Program-made: the position numbers and the translations under genes | Notes under the pieces: model-generated | The model's input: the letters and a program-made list of their open reading frames with translations, nothing else | What the model was told of the DNA's origin: nothing | Databases searched by the model: none | Part shown: positions 1-7,526 of the stretch, one piece after another | Layout of the letters: every line of letters starts with the position of its first letter | Position numbering within the stretch: position 1 is the first letter of the stretch | Source: Candidatus Zixiibacteriota bacterium | GTDB taxonomy: Bacteria; Zixibacteria; MSB-5A5; GN15; FEB-12 | Length of the DNA stretch: 11,685 nt | Direction: 5' to 3' | NCBI GenBank assembly: GCA_018816665.1 | Contig: JAHIVM010000322.1 | Location: 1-11,685 of the forward strand

Positions 1-2
1 CC

Positions 3-3000
3 TACCTGCTGGAAAACGATCTCTCTGAAAACCTCATTCTGGTTGACTCCACCGCCGAAGCTCTGCGCATGATAGCCGCCGACCTCTATGACTTTGCCGT
101 GTTGCCGCAACTGCCAGGTCAGTACTGGAGGAAGCAGTTGAACCTGGATAATCTGGCCATGAGTAAGGCACCGCTGTATCCGAGGGAACTGTGTGCGGCC
201 GTGCGCGAGGGAAGCAGTCATCAGCTCCGCCGCCTCGGGGAGGCCCTGGCCACGCTGAAGCGTAACGGTGTGTATCAGGGATTGAGTGACCGGTGGTTTG
301 AGACCCTGCGCCCCAACGGTCTTTCGGTGCGGCTCATGACCGAACGGGTGTTTCTGGTGCTGTTACCGATCGCCGCCATCATGATCGGCTGGGGGCTGTG
401 GACCCGATCACTGCGTCGGGAAGTGGCCGTGCAGACACGCGAACTAAATCGTCAGCTTGGTGAGCGCAGGCGGGTCGAGAACGCCCTGCGTGATCACGAG
501 CAACGCCTGCGGGAACGCAATGCGTTTATTGAGACGGTGCTGGGACGATTACCCGAAGGGGTGGCGGTCAGCAGGATATCCGACGGAACCGTGGAATATA
601 TCAACAGCGCCTTCCGATCCATCTACGGACTTGGGGCAACCATGTTTCCATCGTTTGATACCATGCTGACCCTGATGCATCCCGACGGTACGGGGAGCGA
701 TGAGTTCAATCGGCAGTTGAGTCACGCCTGTGCATCGACCGGCGGCGAGATTTTGCGGCTCCATCGACAGGACATCACAACGCCCTCGGGCAGCCGACGG
801 GTGGTCACGGCCAGCTTCATGCCGCTGGCGGAGCAGGACCTGCTGGTAACGGTAGCCCGCGATATTACCGATGCCACCATCGCCGAACGCGCGGTGATTG
901 AGAGCGAGGAGAGGTATCGCACGCTGACGGCTAACATCCCGGTGGGGCTTTTCCGTATTTCCGGTCAGGGAAAGATTATTTCGGTCAATCCGGCGCTGGT
1001 TCGCATGCTGGGTTACGACACGGCCGAGGAGCTGTCACGGGTTTCGGCCGATGACTTCTTCTGTGATCGGGACCAGCGGGAGCAATTGCTGAGCCGGCTG
1101 GCCAGCGATCATTTCGTCAAGGATTGTGAGATTCGGGCGCTTCGTAAAGATGGCGCAGTGGTCTGGCTCTCCCACAGTGTCCGCGCCATCGTTGATGAAA
1201 CGGACCGTATTCTGTTTGCCGACGGTGTGGTCGAGGACATCACAGAGCGCCGCAATGCGCAGGAAGCGCTGCAAACGAGTGAGCGCAAGTATCGCGGCCT
1301 GTTCACGGGCATGATCAACGCCTTTGTTCTCTGGGAAGCGGTGCTGGGTGACAACGGACGGCTGGCCGACTGCAAGATCATCGAAGCCAATCCCGCTTTT
1401 GCCCGAATTGTAGGTGAAGTCAACACGCCTCTCGAGGGCCGGTCGCTGCTGGATCTGTATCCGCAGACCGAGCGGGAGTGGCTGGATGCTCTTGATCAGG
1501 TAGTGATGACCGGCGAATCGCAGTCATTTGAAAAATACCACCGGTCGACCGGCCGGTTTTTTGCCACCCATTGTTTCCGATCCGACATCCAGCCGAACCG
1601 GTACGGTATGCTTCTCCATGATGTCACCGAGAGAAAGCGGGCGGAACAGGCGCTGGTTCACTCAGAGGAACGCTTCCGCACGGTGATCGATACGGCGCGG
1701 GATGCCATTTTCATCAAAGATGCGAATCGCGTATATATCAGTGTCAATCCGTCGATGGCCGAGATATTCAGCCGTACCGTGGCATCGATTATCGGTCTTA
1801 CCGACCGGGATCTTTTCGGCGCGGAGACCTCGGATGAGATCGAGGCGGCGGACATGCTTGTGCTGGCCGGTGAAACGGTCGACCGGGAAACGGTCTACCC
1901 GAAGCTCGGATATCACCGAACCTTCCACGTGGTTAAGGTACCGATGCGTAATGTCGACGGCACGGTGATTGGCATCTGCGGTATCGCCCGCGACGTCACC
2001 GAAATGAAACGGCTGCAGGAGTTCTCGGAACGAGCCCAGCGGCTGGAAACGGCGGGGCGTATTGCCGGTCAGGTGGCGCATGATTTCAACAACCTGCTGG
2101 GACCTCTGCTGGCCTACCCGGACTTCATACGTGATGAGTTGCCCACCAACCATGTGACGCTGCCGATTATCGCCGATATGGAGCGGGCGGCCAAACAGAT
2201 GGCCGAAATCAACCAGCAGCTTCTGACGCTGGGACGACGGGGACACTATTCGCTTGAGCAACTGGATCTCAACGAACAGGTGGCCCAGGCCCTTGATCGA
2301 ATGCGTGACCGGGCCCAGCATGTGTCCATCCGCACGAGCCTGTCTCCCAATCTGCTGCACGTAAAAGGCGGCGGCGCCCAGTTGCAGCGGGTGGTGGCCA
2401 ATCTCATTGCCAACGCGTTTGATGCCATGCAGGAGCGCGGCCAGTTGCTCATCACCACCGAGAACTACTACGTTGACGTGCCCAACAACGGCAGGGACCG
2501 CATCCCGCAGGGCGAGTACGTCAAGCTGACGGTTGCCGATTCGGGTTGCGGTATTCCCGAAGAAGTGTTGCCCCGGATGTACGATCCTTTCTTTACCACC
2601 AAACCTTCCGATCGCAAGCGCGGCTCCGGCCTGGGACTGAGTGTTGTGCACACGGTAATTGAGGATCACGGCGGAATTGTCGACTGCCAGAGTAAAATCG
2701 GGGAAGGTACCTCCATGTTTGTGTACCTGCCTGTTTCGCGGGAGCGGGTGCCGGCCATTGACGATGGCACGATAGCCGGCGGTACCGCCACGGAACGGAT
2801 CCTCGTGGTTGATGACGATCAGGTGCAACGTGAGGTTACCGGACGGCTGCTCAAGAAGCTGGGCTACAGTTATCGAACGGTTGCTTCCGGTGAGGCTGCC
2901 CTGGATATCCTGCACAGCGAACAGTTTGACCTGTTGATTCTGGACATGATCATGCCGGGAGGAGTCGACGGTACCGAGACGTATCGTCTGGCGAAACGCC

Positions 3001-3176
3001 GGGTCCCGCACCAGCGGGCCATCATTGTGTCCGGGTATGCCGAAAGCGAACGGGTCAACGAGGCATTGCGTCTGGGGGCGGGGATGTTTGTCAGAAAGCC
3101 CCTTACGATCAAATCACTGGCCGGCGCGGTGCGGCGTGAACTGGACCGCCGGGTCGATACTCCCACCGGCACGTAG
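3..3176 (+). CDS. Hybrid sensor histidine kinase with solute-binding-like sensor, four PAS domains and receiver (5' truncated)
   Basis: This is a membrane sensor kinase that would autophosphorylate on His and pass phosphate to its own receiver domain. The frame is open to the window edge, so the N-terminus is missing; the ATG at 69 is internal. The visible N-terminal part (to about 310) resembles the end of a family 3 periplasmic solute-binding domain (LATLKRNGVYQGLSDRWF). One membrane segment follows at about 345-407, then a coiled region and four PAS-like repeats at roughly 510-870, 900-1250, 1275-1640 and 1660-2010. The phosphoacceptor motif is VAHDFNN (His codon 2079-2081). ATPase boxes follow: NLIANAFDA (N), DSGCGIPEE (G1), DPFFTTK (F) and GSGLGLSVV (G2). 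The receiver starts at LVVDDD (about 2805); its phospho-acceptor Asp in LILDMIMPG is codon 2943-2945, and the conserved Lys is in VRKPL. No HPt or DNA-binding output domain is present. It ends 24 bp from the convergent radical SAM gene. The ligand cannot be predicted. Confidence 0.93.
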   Translation, partial: YLLENDLSENLILVDSTAEALRMIAADLYDFAVLPQLPGQYWRKQLNLDNLAMSKAPLYPRELCAAVREGSSHQLRRLGEALATLKRNGVYQGLSDRWFETLRPNGLSVRLMTERVFLVLLPIAAIMIGWGLWTRSLRREVAVQTRELNRQLGERRRVENALRDHEQRLRERNAFIETVLGRLPEGVAVSRISDGTVEYINSAFRSIYGLGATMFPSFDTMLTLMHPDGTGSDEFNRQLSHACASTGGEILRLHRQDITTPSGSRRVVTASFMPLAEQDLLVTVARDITDATIAERAVIESEERYRTLTANIPVGLFRISGQGKIISVNPALVRMLGYDTAEELSRVSADDFFCDRDQREQLLSRLASDHFVKDCEIRALRKDGAVVWLSHSVRAIVDETDRILFADGVVEDITERRNAQEALQTSERKYRGLFTGMINAFVLWEAVLGDNGRLADCKIIEANPAFARIVGEVNTPLEGRSLLDLYPQTEREWLDALDQVVMTGESQSFEKYHRSTGRFFATHCFRSDIQPNRYGMLLHDVTERKRAEQALVHSEERFRTVIDTARDAIFIKDANRVYISVNPSMAEIFSRTVASIIGLTDRDLFGAETSDEIEAADMLVLAGETVDRETVYPKLGYHRTFHVVKVPMRNVDGTVIGICGIARDVTEMKRLQEFSERAQRLETAGRIAGQVAHDFNNLLGPLLAYPDFIRDELPTNHVTLPIIADMERAAKQMAEINQQLLTLGRRGHYSLEQLDLNEQVAQALDRMRDRAQHVSIRTSLSPNLLHVKGGGAQLQRVVANLIANAFDAMQERGQLLITTENYYVDVPNNGRDRIPQGEYVKLTVADSGCGIPEEVLPRMYDPFFTTKPSDRKRGSGLGLSVVHTVIEDHGGIVDCQSKIGEGTSMFVYLPVSRERVPAIDDGTIAGGTATERILVVDDDQVQREVTGRLLKKLGYSYRTVASGEAALDILHSEQFDLLILDMIMPGGVDGTETYRLAKRRVPHQRAIIVSGYAESERVNEALRLGAGMFVRKPLTIKSLAGAVRRELDRRVDTPTGT

Positions 3177-3200
3177 CCGGGGCCTGATCCGGCCACTCCG

Positions 3201-4298
3201 TCAATATCCGTGCGCATCCAGCGCCGGTGTTTCTTCCCCGAGTGTTTCCCGACGAGCTCTGGCAACAACCCTCTGCAGGTCGGCCGACTTCCCGGCCCGG
3301 GCAAGAAAATCCGTCGCCGCCCGATTGCGAAGCAGCGTCACACACCCTTCACACGGGCTGTTGGAGTAGTATCCGCGCGGCAGGGTCTCGCGCGGCCCCC
3401 GCCGTTCTATCAACCGGTGCCAGAAACGCGGTCCCCACAAACGCAATCCGTGAAGCATAGCATTCTGCTCGGCCGCCGTCCTGATGTCGTGCAGGCTTTG
3501 CGTTCGCAGCGATCCCAGGTACAGGGGATGGTCGTGCTGCGGCAGGGTCAGGGCGGGACCGATGCAGGCGAAAACGTCGCCGTTGGGCAGGATGTACGGA
3601 ACGCTGGCAAACAGACACGGCGTATCAGAAGCGGCCAGGTTGGGATCGTGATCAGAGCTGTAGTGTTGCCGGTGGTCACCACGCCCGCCCGGAAGCAAGC
3701 GGGTGGTGCGGATAGCCTCGGCCGGAGCGAACGTCAGCAGCCGGCTGATAATGGCACGCGTGACCAGGAGTGTCCGGCTGCTGTAGGCAACGGCGATATC
3801 ACAGGCGATATTCAGTTCGCGACAGGCAAGATAAATACGCTCCACGTGCTGCAGGGGAATATAGTCGGAGTGGTAAGCATCCGTACTGACACGAACCGCA
3901 ATGGGGCTCAACTCAGACAGGAGATACCGGGTCTCCTGCTGTGAGCGTGCCCAGTAGCCGTTGGTCACGATGGTAAACGGGAGGCCAAGACGGCGTGCCT
4001 GTGCCGCCAGGCCGAAGAGCTTGTCGCGACAGCACAACGGCTCACCCCCGGTGAAGCCGATAGCCGTGACACCGTCGCCGTCCAGAACGGCCAACTGCGT
4101 AAGCCAGCCGGCAGCCTCGGCGACATCCATTTCCTCCGTTCGATGCGGTCCGGCGGCGACCATGCAGTGAGCGCAACCGATAGTGCAGCGGAAGGTCAAA
4201 AAGAGACCGGCCTGCGAAAAGAACGACGGTTCCACGAAGGCGGCGCGATCCTCTTCGGATCGCGCCCCTTCATAATTGGATGCCGGCCGCATCATCAT
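3201..4298 (-). CDS. Radical SAM protein with SPASM/twitch-like auxiliary cysteines
   Basis: A 365-residue cytoplasmic radical SAM enzyme, expected to cleave S-adenosylmethionine reductively to a 5'-deoxyadenosyl radical. The [4Fe-4S] motif CxxxCxxC is Cys38, Cys42 and Cys45 (FRCTIGCAHCM). The SAM-binding GGEP is at residues 84-87 (GFTGGEP), and VSTDAYH at about 137-143 is typical of the barrel. The C-terminal part carries Cys228, Cys245 and a CxxC at 316/319, which would suit an auxiliary cluster as in SPASM or twitch proteins that modify peptides. LPNGDVFACIG around 237-247 also fits SPASM proteins. There are three ATG codons in a row (4298, 4295, 4292); I use the first, 10 nt after a GAGG at 4309-4312. 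Its ATG overlaps the TGA of the upstream peptidase gene (ATGA), so translation is probably coupled. The substrate is unknown. Anaerobic sulfatase-maturase, PqqE-like or tRNA-modifying roles are not indicated. Confidence 0.9.
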   Translation of the reverse strand: MMMRPASNYEGARSEEDRAAFVEPSFFSQAGLFLTFRCTIGCAHCMVAAGPHRTEEMDVAEAAGWLTQLAVLDGDGVTAIGFTGGEPLCCRDKLFGLAAQARRLGLPFTIVTNGYWARSQQETRYLLSELSPIAVRVSTDAYHSDYIPLQHVERIYLACRELNIACDIAVAYSSRTLLVTRAIISRLLTFAPAEAIRTTRLLPGGRGDHRQHYSSDHDPNLAASDTPCLFASVPYILPNGDVFACIGPALTLPQHDHPLYLGSLRTQSLHDIRTAAEQNAMLHGLRLWGPRFWHRLIERRGPRETLPRGYYSNSPCEGCVTLLRNRAATDFLARAGKSADLQRVVARARRETLGEETPALDAHGY

Positions 4299-5578
4299 GG
4301 GATGAACGCCTCGATGGCTTCTTCGAGGGACGGTTCAGTCGTCAATATGTCGGACGCGACCGTGTTCGGGATAAACCGGCGGCGGCCCATCCGATCGACC
4401 GGAGCAATCATGCCGCCCCACGGTGAGGTGTCGGGAACCCGTATCCCTTTAGGCGCCTCAAGGACGACCTCTACGAATTCATTCGGAAACTTCTGCAGGA
4501 ACTCGATGTCCCGGGCCGGCAGCGTAACCGAAATCTTCGGGAAGGCGCGCAGGGCCAGGGTACCGGAACCGTAGGCTACCAGGTCGGCCCCGGTGGACGG
4601 GTCGGGACTGTGGCCCAGGGTTTCGATTCGGTTGATCGCATTGGTGACCGTGCGACCGTAGGCGGAGCAGAGGTAGTCAAAAAACTCCACTGCCGCCGGA
4701 TCGCCGTGCGCCAGGGTGGCGTTGCGGGTCCAGCCCGTATAACAACCGACCCCGAAGTCGCGGAAAGCATCGATGAGGTCGTTGGTCCCCTTCGGATCAC
4801 CACCGTGACACACCAGGAGATGCATCAGGGTGTTGGGGAAATGGGTTGAGGCCAGATGGTGTCGCACGAACTCATCACTGAAGGCATAGGCGTATCGCGG
4901 ACCCCAGTTTGTGTTGACGTAGAAGACGTTGATGCCGTTGTAACCGCTGGCGGCCGGATCCGGGAAGGTGTTGAAATACGGGCGCACCATCACGTAGATC
5001 TTGTCGTCGCCGTCGGTGAGAATCACACCGCCGTGGGAGCGGATGAAAATCACACCATAGCGATTGTCTTCAATGGTCGCCAGGTGCGGAAGATCGCCGT
5101 TGTTCCCCAGCATCTTGTCGACCGTGTAGCCGGCGTTTTTGAGTGCCGTCTCGATCGCGTTGGTGGTCGTCTCGGGCGGCCAGTCATCATAGAGGGGGTC
5201 AAACAGCAGCGCCCGGGTTGTCTCCGGGGTGTTTGGTTTCAGCCGGATGTGGGCAATGTCCGGGCGAATCAGATCGCGGATGCGATTGACAGGCCGGGCA
5301 ACCCGGATATTCCGGGGGTACGACTCGTAATCATCGCCGCCGTACTGCGTCATCCGATCGAGCAGAATCCCCACCTGGGTTGAGTCGGTGAAGTCGACCG
5401 TGACCGTGTTACGGCCGCGCAATGCGGCCCGCCGAACTTCCGGCTGTTCTTCCAGCCAGTACTTCAATTCCACTGAGTATCGATCGATACCCTTGCCTTC
5501 GGCAGCGTATTGCTCCAGCCGGCGGTGAGCTCCTTTGAGAATCTCATCCTTCTTCTCGGACGGAATCTTGTGCATCAT
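4295..5578 (-). CDS. Clan CD (caspase/CHAT/gingipain-like) cysteine peptidase homologue
   Basis: I do not recognise a named family for this 427-residue protein, but the core has the pattern of caspase-fold peptidases. A beta strand ends in His-Gly (VIFIRSHGG, His182), and a later strand ends in the presumed nucleophile (HLLVCHGG, Cys257). Then comes the stretch typical of CHAT/C25 proteins (LIDAFRDFGVGCYTGWT, then AAVEFFDYL). His and Cys together would form the catalytic dyad. The N-terminal 70 residues (ELKYWLEEQPEV, then a beta-rich NTVTVDF) and the tail from about 345 are outside the core. The tail includes an Arg-rich MGRRRF at about 397-402 and an acidic end. There is no signal peptide or membrane segment, so it is probably cytoplasmic. 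Of two adjacent ATGs I use the first, 6 nt after AGGAGAG. It is first in a two-gene unit with the radical SAM gene. The fold assignment is motif-based; proteolytic activity and specificity are inferred. Confidence 0.8.
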   Translation of the reverse strand: MMHKIPSEKKDEILKGAHRRLEQYAAEGKGIDRYSVELKYWLEEQPEVRRAALRGRNTVTVDFTDSTQVGILLDRMTQYGGDDYESYPRNIRVARPVNRIRDLIRPDIAHIRLKPNTPETTRALLFDPLYDDWPPETTTNAIETALKNAGYTVDKMLGNNGDLPHLATIEDNRYGVIFIRSHGGVILTDGDDKIYVMVRPYFNTFPDPAASGYNGINVFYVNTNWGPRYAYAFSDEFVRHHLASTHFPNTLMHLLVCHGGDPKGTNDLIDAFRDFGVGCYTGWTRNATLAHGDPAAVEFFDYLCSAYGRTVTNAINRIETLGHSPDPSTGADLVAYGSGTLALRAFPKISVTLPARDIEFLQKFPNEFVEVVLEAPKGIRVPDTSPWGGMIAPVDRMGRRRFIPNTVASDILTTEPSLEEAIEAFIP

Positions 5579-5581
5579 GAC

Positions 5582-5653
5582 TCACTCTCCTGTACTTGAG
5601 TGTTGGTGTGGGTTGTCCTGTATCCCACAGTCTCTTCGTTCCTGCCGATTCAT
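5582..5653 (-). CDS. Doubtful 23-residue leader or precursor ORF
   Basis: This is an ATG-initiated ORF of 23 codons ending in TGA four bases before the peptidase ATG. It is hydrophilic and has one Cys (MNRQERRDCGIQ at the start, NPHQHSSTGE at the end). There is no Shine-Dalgarno sequence in front of its ATG, and such a short ORF is easily found by chance. It is listed because it sits directly ahead of a radical SAM/peptidase unit, where a precursor or leader peptide could be encoded, and because its stop lies within coupling distance of the next start. I see no resemblance to a known precursor family. Confidence 0.15.
   Translation of the reverse strand: MNRQERRDCGIQDNPHQHSSTGE
5585..5591 (-). 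promoter_or_regulatory. Ribosome binding site of the peptidase gene
   Basis: On the minus strand AGGAGAG lies 6 nt before the first ATG (5578) and 9 nt before the second. It supports a start at this double ATG. The site also forms the last sense codons of a small upstream ORF (5653-5582). Confidence 0.75.
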
Positions 5654-5748
5654 GCGACGTGAAATCAGTAGCCGGTCCTGAACGTGCCGCTTACAGGAGT
5701 CGATTGATGTAAAGCGATCGGTGCCCGAATCGAGTTACCGTCGCATGA
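5650..5748. repeat. 10-bp inverted repeat, widely spaced
   Basis: TCATGCGACG at 5650-5659 and its exact reverse complement CGTCGCATGA at 5739-5748 are separated by 79 bp, inside the upstream region of the peptidase gene. They could be paired binding half-sites or the base of a long RNA stem. Chance is possible for a 10-mer. Confidence 0.4.
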
Positions 5749-5897
5749 GATATTATCACGCTGCCAGGCGATACCTGAATACTGCCGCTATGTCCGATCG
5801 AAGTTGCCCCCAACCCTGTCGACACGCAAAGGCGTGGGCGACTGCTGGATTCGATGCGATTGACGGGAGCAGGAACCCGGTGTCGGGTTGATGTCTG

Positions 5898-5914
5898 TTG
5901 ATTATACTAATCAA
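5898..5914 (-). promoter_or_regulatory. Palindrome TTGATTA-TAC-TAATCAA overlapping a TATAAT box
   Basis: A perfect 7-bp inverted repeat with a 3-bp centre. Read on the minus strand it includes TATAAT (5906-5901), a consensus -10 box facing the peptidase gene. A TTGACA lies further up (5941-5936), but its 29-bp distance is too long for a sigma-70 spacer, and no good -35 sits at 17 bp. A promoter with a weak -35 that is controlled by a dimeric regulator binding the palindrome would fit. This is inference. Confidence 0.35.
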
Positions 5915-6085
5915 GCAAGCGCGAAGGGTGGAGTCTGTCAAGCGATATCAATAGCAGACTGTCGCAAACACGGTCTGTTTTCGTCTAAGAATTCGCAAGA
6001 CAACAGGTGACGGAGAACGATCGTCCTCGACGGCAACCACGGTCGCGACTTGTGGAAAATGAGACGAGGCGATAATGTTTACGCC

Positions 6086-7471
6086 CTAATCAATGTAGAC
6101 GCCCGCCAGTCGTCCGGCCAGTCCGTTGACGCGAGTGAGTTCCGTACGGAAGACATCGTTCTCCCGAATAACCGTGCGCGCGTCGCTGCCGTCGGGTTCC
6201 AGGTGATCGATATAGAGGTAATCAACAGGCCGTTTGATCCGGATGACGGCTCTGTCCCCGGCGCTCCCGGGATCGGGATGGTCATACATGCGGATGGTGA
6301 CGCCCCGTCGTACGTTGCGGCAGAGCAGCGAACGCACGCCGGCGGCTTCGAAGTCCCGTCGCAGCGTGTCCGTAAGATACTGCCCGGCGTCATCGGTCGT
6401 CTCATAGATTACATCGCTGCAGCAGTTGTTTCGACTGAGGAACTGGATGGCGGAGGGGAAGGGCAGGCGCGCGGCATCGTCATCGTACCACCAGGGCTGA
6501 TGCGCGGGACCGTAAGGGCCGGAGAACATCTGTCCCACTTCACCCCAGAGCCCGGAGTATCTGAGCCAGGGTTGCGTGTGTTCGGTAAGATCTTCCAGGC
6601 AGCCGGCACAATCCCAGGTTGTTGCCGCCGGTTCTGATTCCGCGGCTGTGTCATCCGGCAGCAGGTCGCCGATCGTGTCGTGCAGTCCGCCGTGGGGAAG
6701 CATGAACGCGTGTCGCGGGTGCCGCCCCGGTTCCGGGTAGCAGGCATGCGAATGCTTCGCCACCCACACGCGGACATGCTGATTACCGTCGTGTCCGCAG
6801 GTTGCCCCGACAGCATAACCAGCCGGATTCAGGGCGGACCGTTCGTAGGACCACCGTCCCTCATGGTGGTGAGCAGAGAAGTACACTTTCTCAATTCGGT
6901 CGGCGTAATGATTTACCCGGACGGTGATATGCTCCCAATCACCTTCGTGGGCACCGCCCGCTCCGAGCCGGCCATTGAAAGGATAGAAAAAGAGATACTG
7001 GATATCCCATCGGGAAATCGATCCCGGCGCGTGGCGCATATGCGCGTAGCAGCGTGCCCGGTCAAGGTTGCCTCGACGGGTTGTCTCCCGTTGGGTTCGA
7101 TTGCCGGCCACCTCCAGGAAGTAGCGGCTGGGGTAAGAGCGATCGGAATGCTGACGGTCGACATAGTGGCCCAGCAGCCGAGTGGCACAATTGACCCTGT
7201 CCAGTACCGGTTTGTCGCGAGTGTGTTTCCTGTCCAGACGAAGACACACGCCCTCGAGGTAGTCCTCAACACATCCCGGGCGGTACCTGTCCCGGGGATG
7301 CAGGTACAGAACCGGTGCAAACCGTTCAATCACCTCGCGGCGGGCCGTTCGGCCGATCCGGCCGTATTTCCATCGACTGCAGGTCACGGTACAAGTATCT
7401 CCGGCTCGGCGGGCAGGGGTGATTTGGTCGTGAATCTGTCTGATTTCGACGCAACAGGGGGGGGCAGCCAA
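6086..7471 (-). CDS. Vps62/NPP1-like protein with extra C-terminal beta domain
   Basis: Up to 461 residues. The core resembles the Vps62 (DUF946-type) family: an entry motif ERFAPVLYLHPRDRY (about 49-63), IQYLFFYPFNG (157-167), HEGDWEHITV (175-184), SAHHHEGRW (199-207), VAKHSHACYPEPGRH (237-251), and later LWGEVGQ with GPYGPAHQPWW. HEGDWE recalls the GHRHDWE heptapeptide of NPP1-type necrosis-inducing proteins. The biochemical role of bacterial members is unknown to me. From about residue 385 (VTIRMYDHPDPG to the end, with RVNGLAGRLAGVYI) there is a separate beta-rich segment that recalls beta/gamma-crystallin-like modules. It has many Cys and His residues. No ATG start exists: the in-frame options are TTG at 7471 (used here, no clear Shine-Dalgarno) and GTG at 7387, which still keeps the whole core. 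No obvious signal peptide is seen in this frame. It is divergent from pckA. Confidence 0.68.
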   Translation of the reverse strand: MAAPPCCVEIRQIHDQITPARRAGDTCTVTCSRWKYGRIGRTARREVIERFAPVLYLHPRDRYRPGCVEDYLEGVCLRLDRKHTRDKPVLDRVNCATRLLGHYVDRQHSDRSYPSRYFLEVAGNRTQRETTRRGNLDRARCYAHMRHAPGSISRWDIQYLFFYPFNGRLGAGGAHEGDWEHITVRVNHYADRIEKVYFSAHHHEGRWSYERSALNPAGYAVGATCGHDGNQHVRVWVAKHSHACYPEPGRHPRHAFMLPHGGLHDTIGDLLPDDTAAESEPAATTWDCAGCLEDLTEHTQPWLRYSGLWGEVGQMFSGPYGPAHQPWWYDDDAARLPFPSAIQFLSRNNCCSDVIYETTDDAGQYLTDTLRRDFEAAGVRSLLCRNVRRGVTIRMYDHPDPGSAGDRAVIRIKRPVDYLYIDHLEPDGSDARTVIRENDVFRTELTRVNGLAGRLAGVYID

Positions 7472-7526
7472 ACTTGCGGGCCGGTTTGAGTGTTACAGAG
7501 TAATGCTGGGGCCTTTCGGTTCCGAT

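Larger units (their letters stand above)
5579..6085. other. 507-bp intergenic region between the peptidase unit and the Vps62-like gene
   Basis: No convincing protein gene is seen on either strand. On the minus strand a TTG-started 61-codon frame (5941-5756) has no start signal or recognisable sequence. The region has several small perfect stems: TGTGGG/CCCACA (5607-5612/5624-5629), CACGC/GCGTG (5823-5827/5832-5836) and AACCCG/CGGGTT (5874-5879/5884-5889). It also contains a 17-bp palindrome with a TATAAT box (5898-5914) and the 10-bp spaced inverted repeat. It most likely holds the promoter and a leader of up to about 320 nt for the peptidase/radical SAM unit. It matches no riboswitch or tRNA that I recognise. 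Confidence 0.6.

Noticed and set aside
1662..3011. Long antisense open frame (449 codons) within the kinase gene
   Set aside because: It is the mirror of a strongly supported kinase core; its His/Arg-rich translation has no recognisable domain.
3176..3193. GCCGG/CCGGC stem in the convergent gap as a bidirectional terminator
   Set aside because: A 5-bp stem, no T-run on either side.
3210..3944. Plus-strand frame of 244 codons opposite the radical SAM gene
   Set aside because: It is a shadow of the radical SAM coding sequence, with no domain.
5756..5941. 61-codon minus-strand frame upstream of the peptidase unit as a precursor peptide
   Set aside because: TTG start without a Shine-Dalgarno sequence, crosses the TATAAT palindrome, no leader or core-like pattern.
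5955..5981. CAGAC/GTCTG hairpin followed by TTTT, terminator-like on the plus strand
   Set aside because: The stem is only 5 bp with a 13-nt loop, there is no plus-strand gene before it, and on the minus strand the T-run is on the wrong side for the Vps62-like gene.
6680..7489. Plus-strand frame of 269 codons opposite the Vps62-like gene
   Set aside because: The minus-strand frame carries clear family motifs; the plus translation does not.
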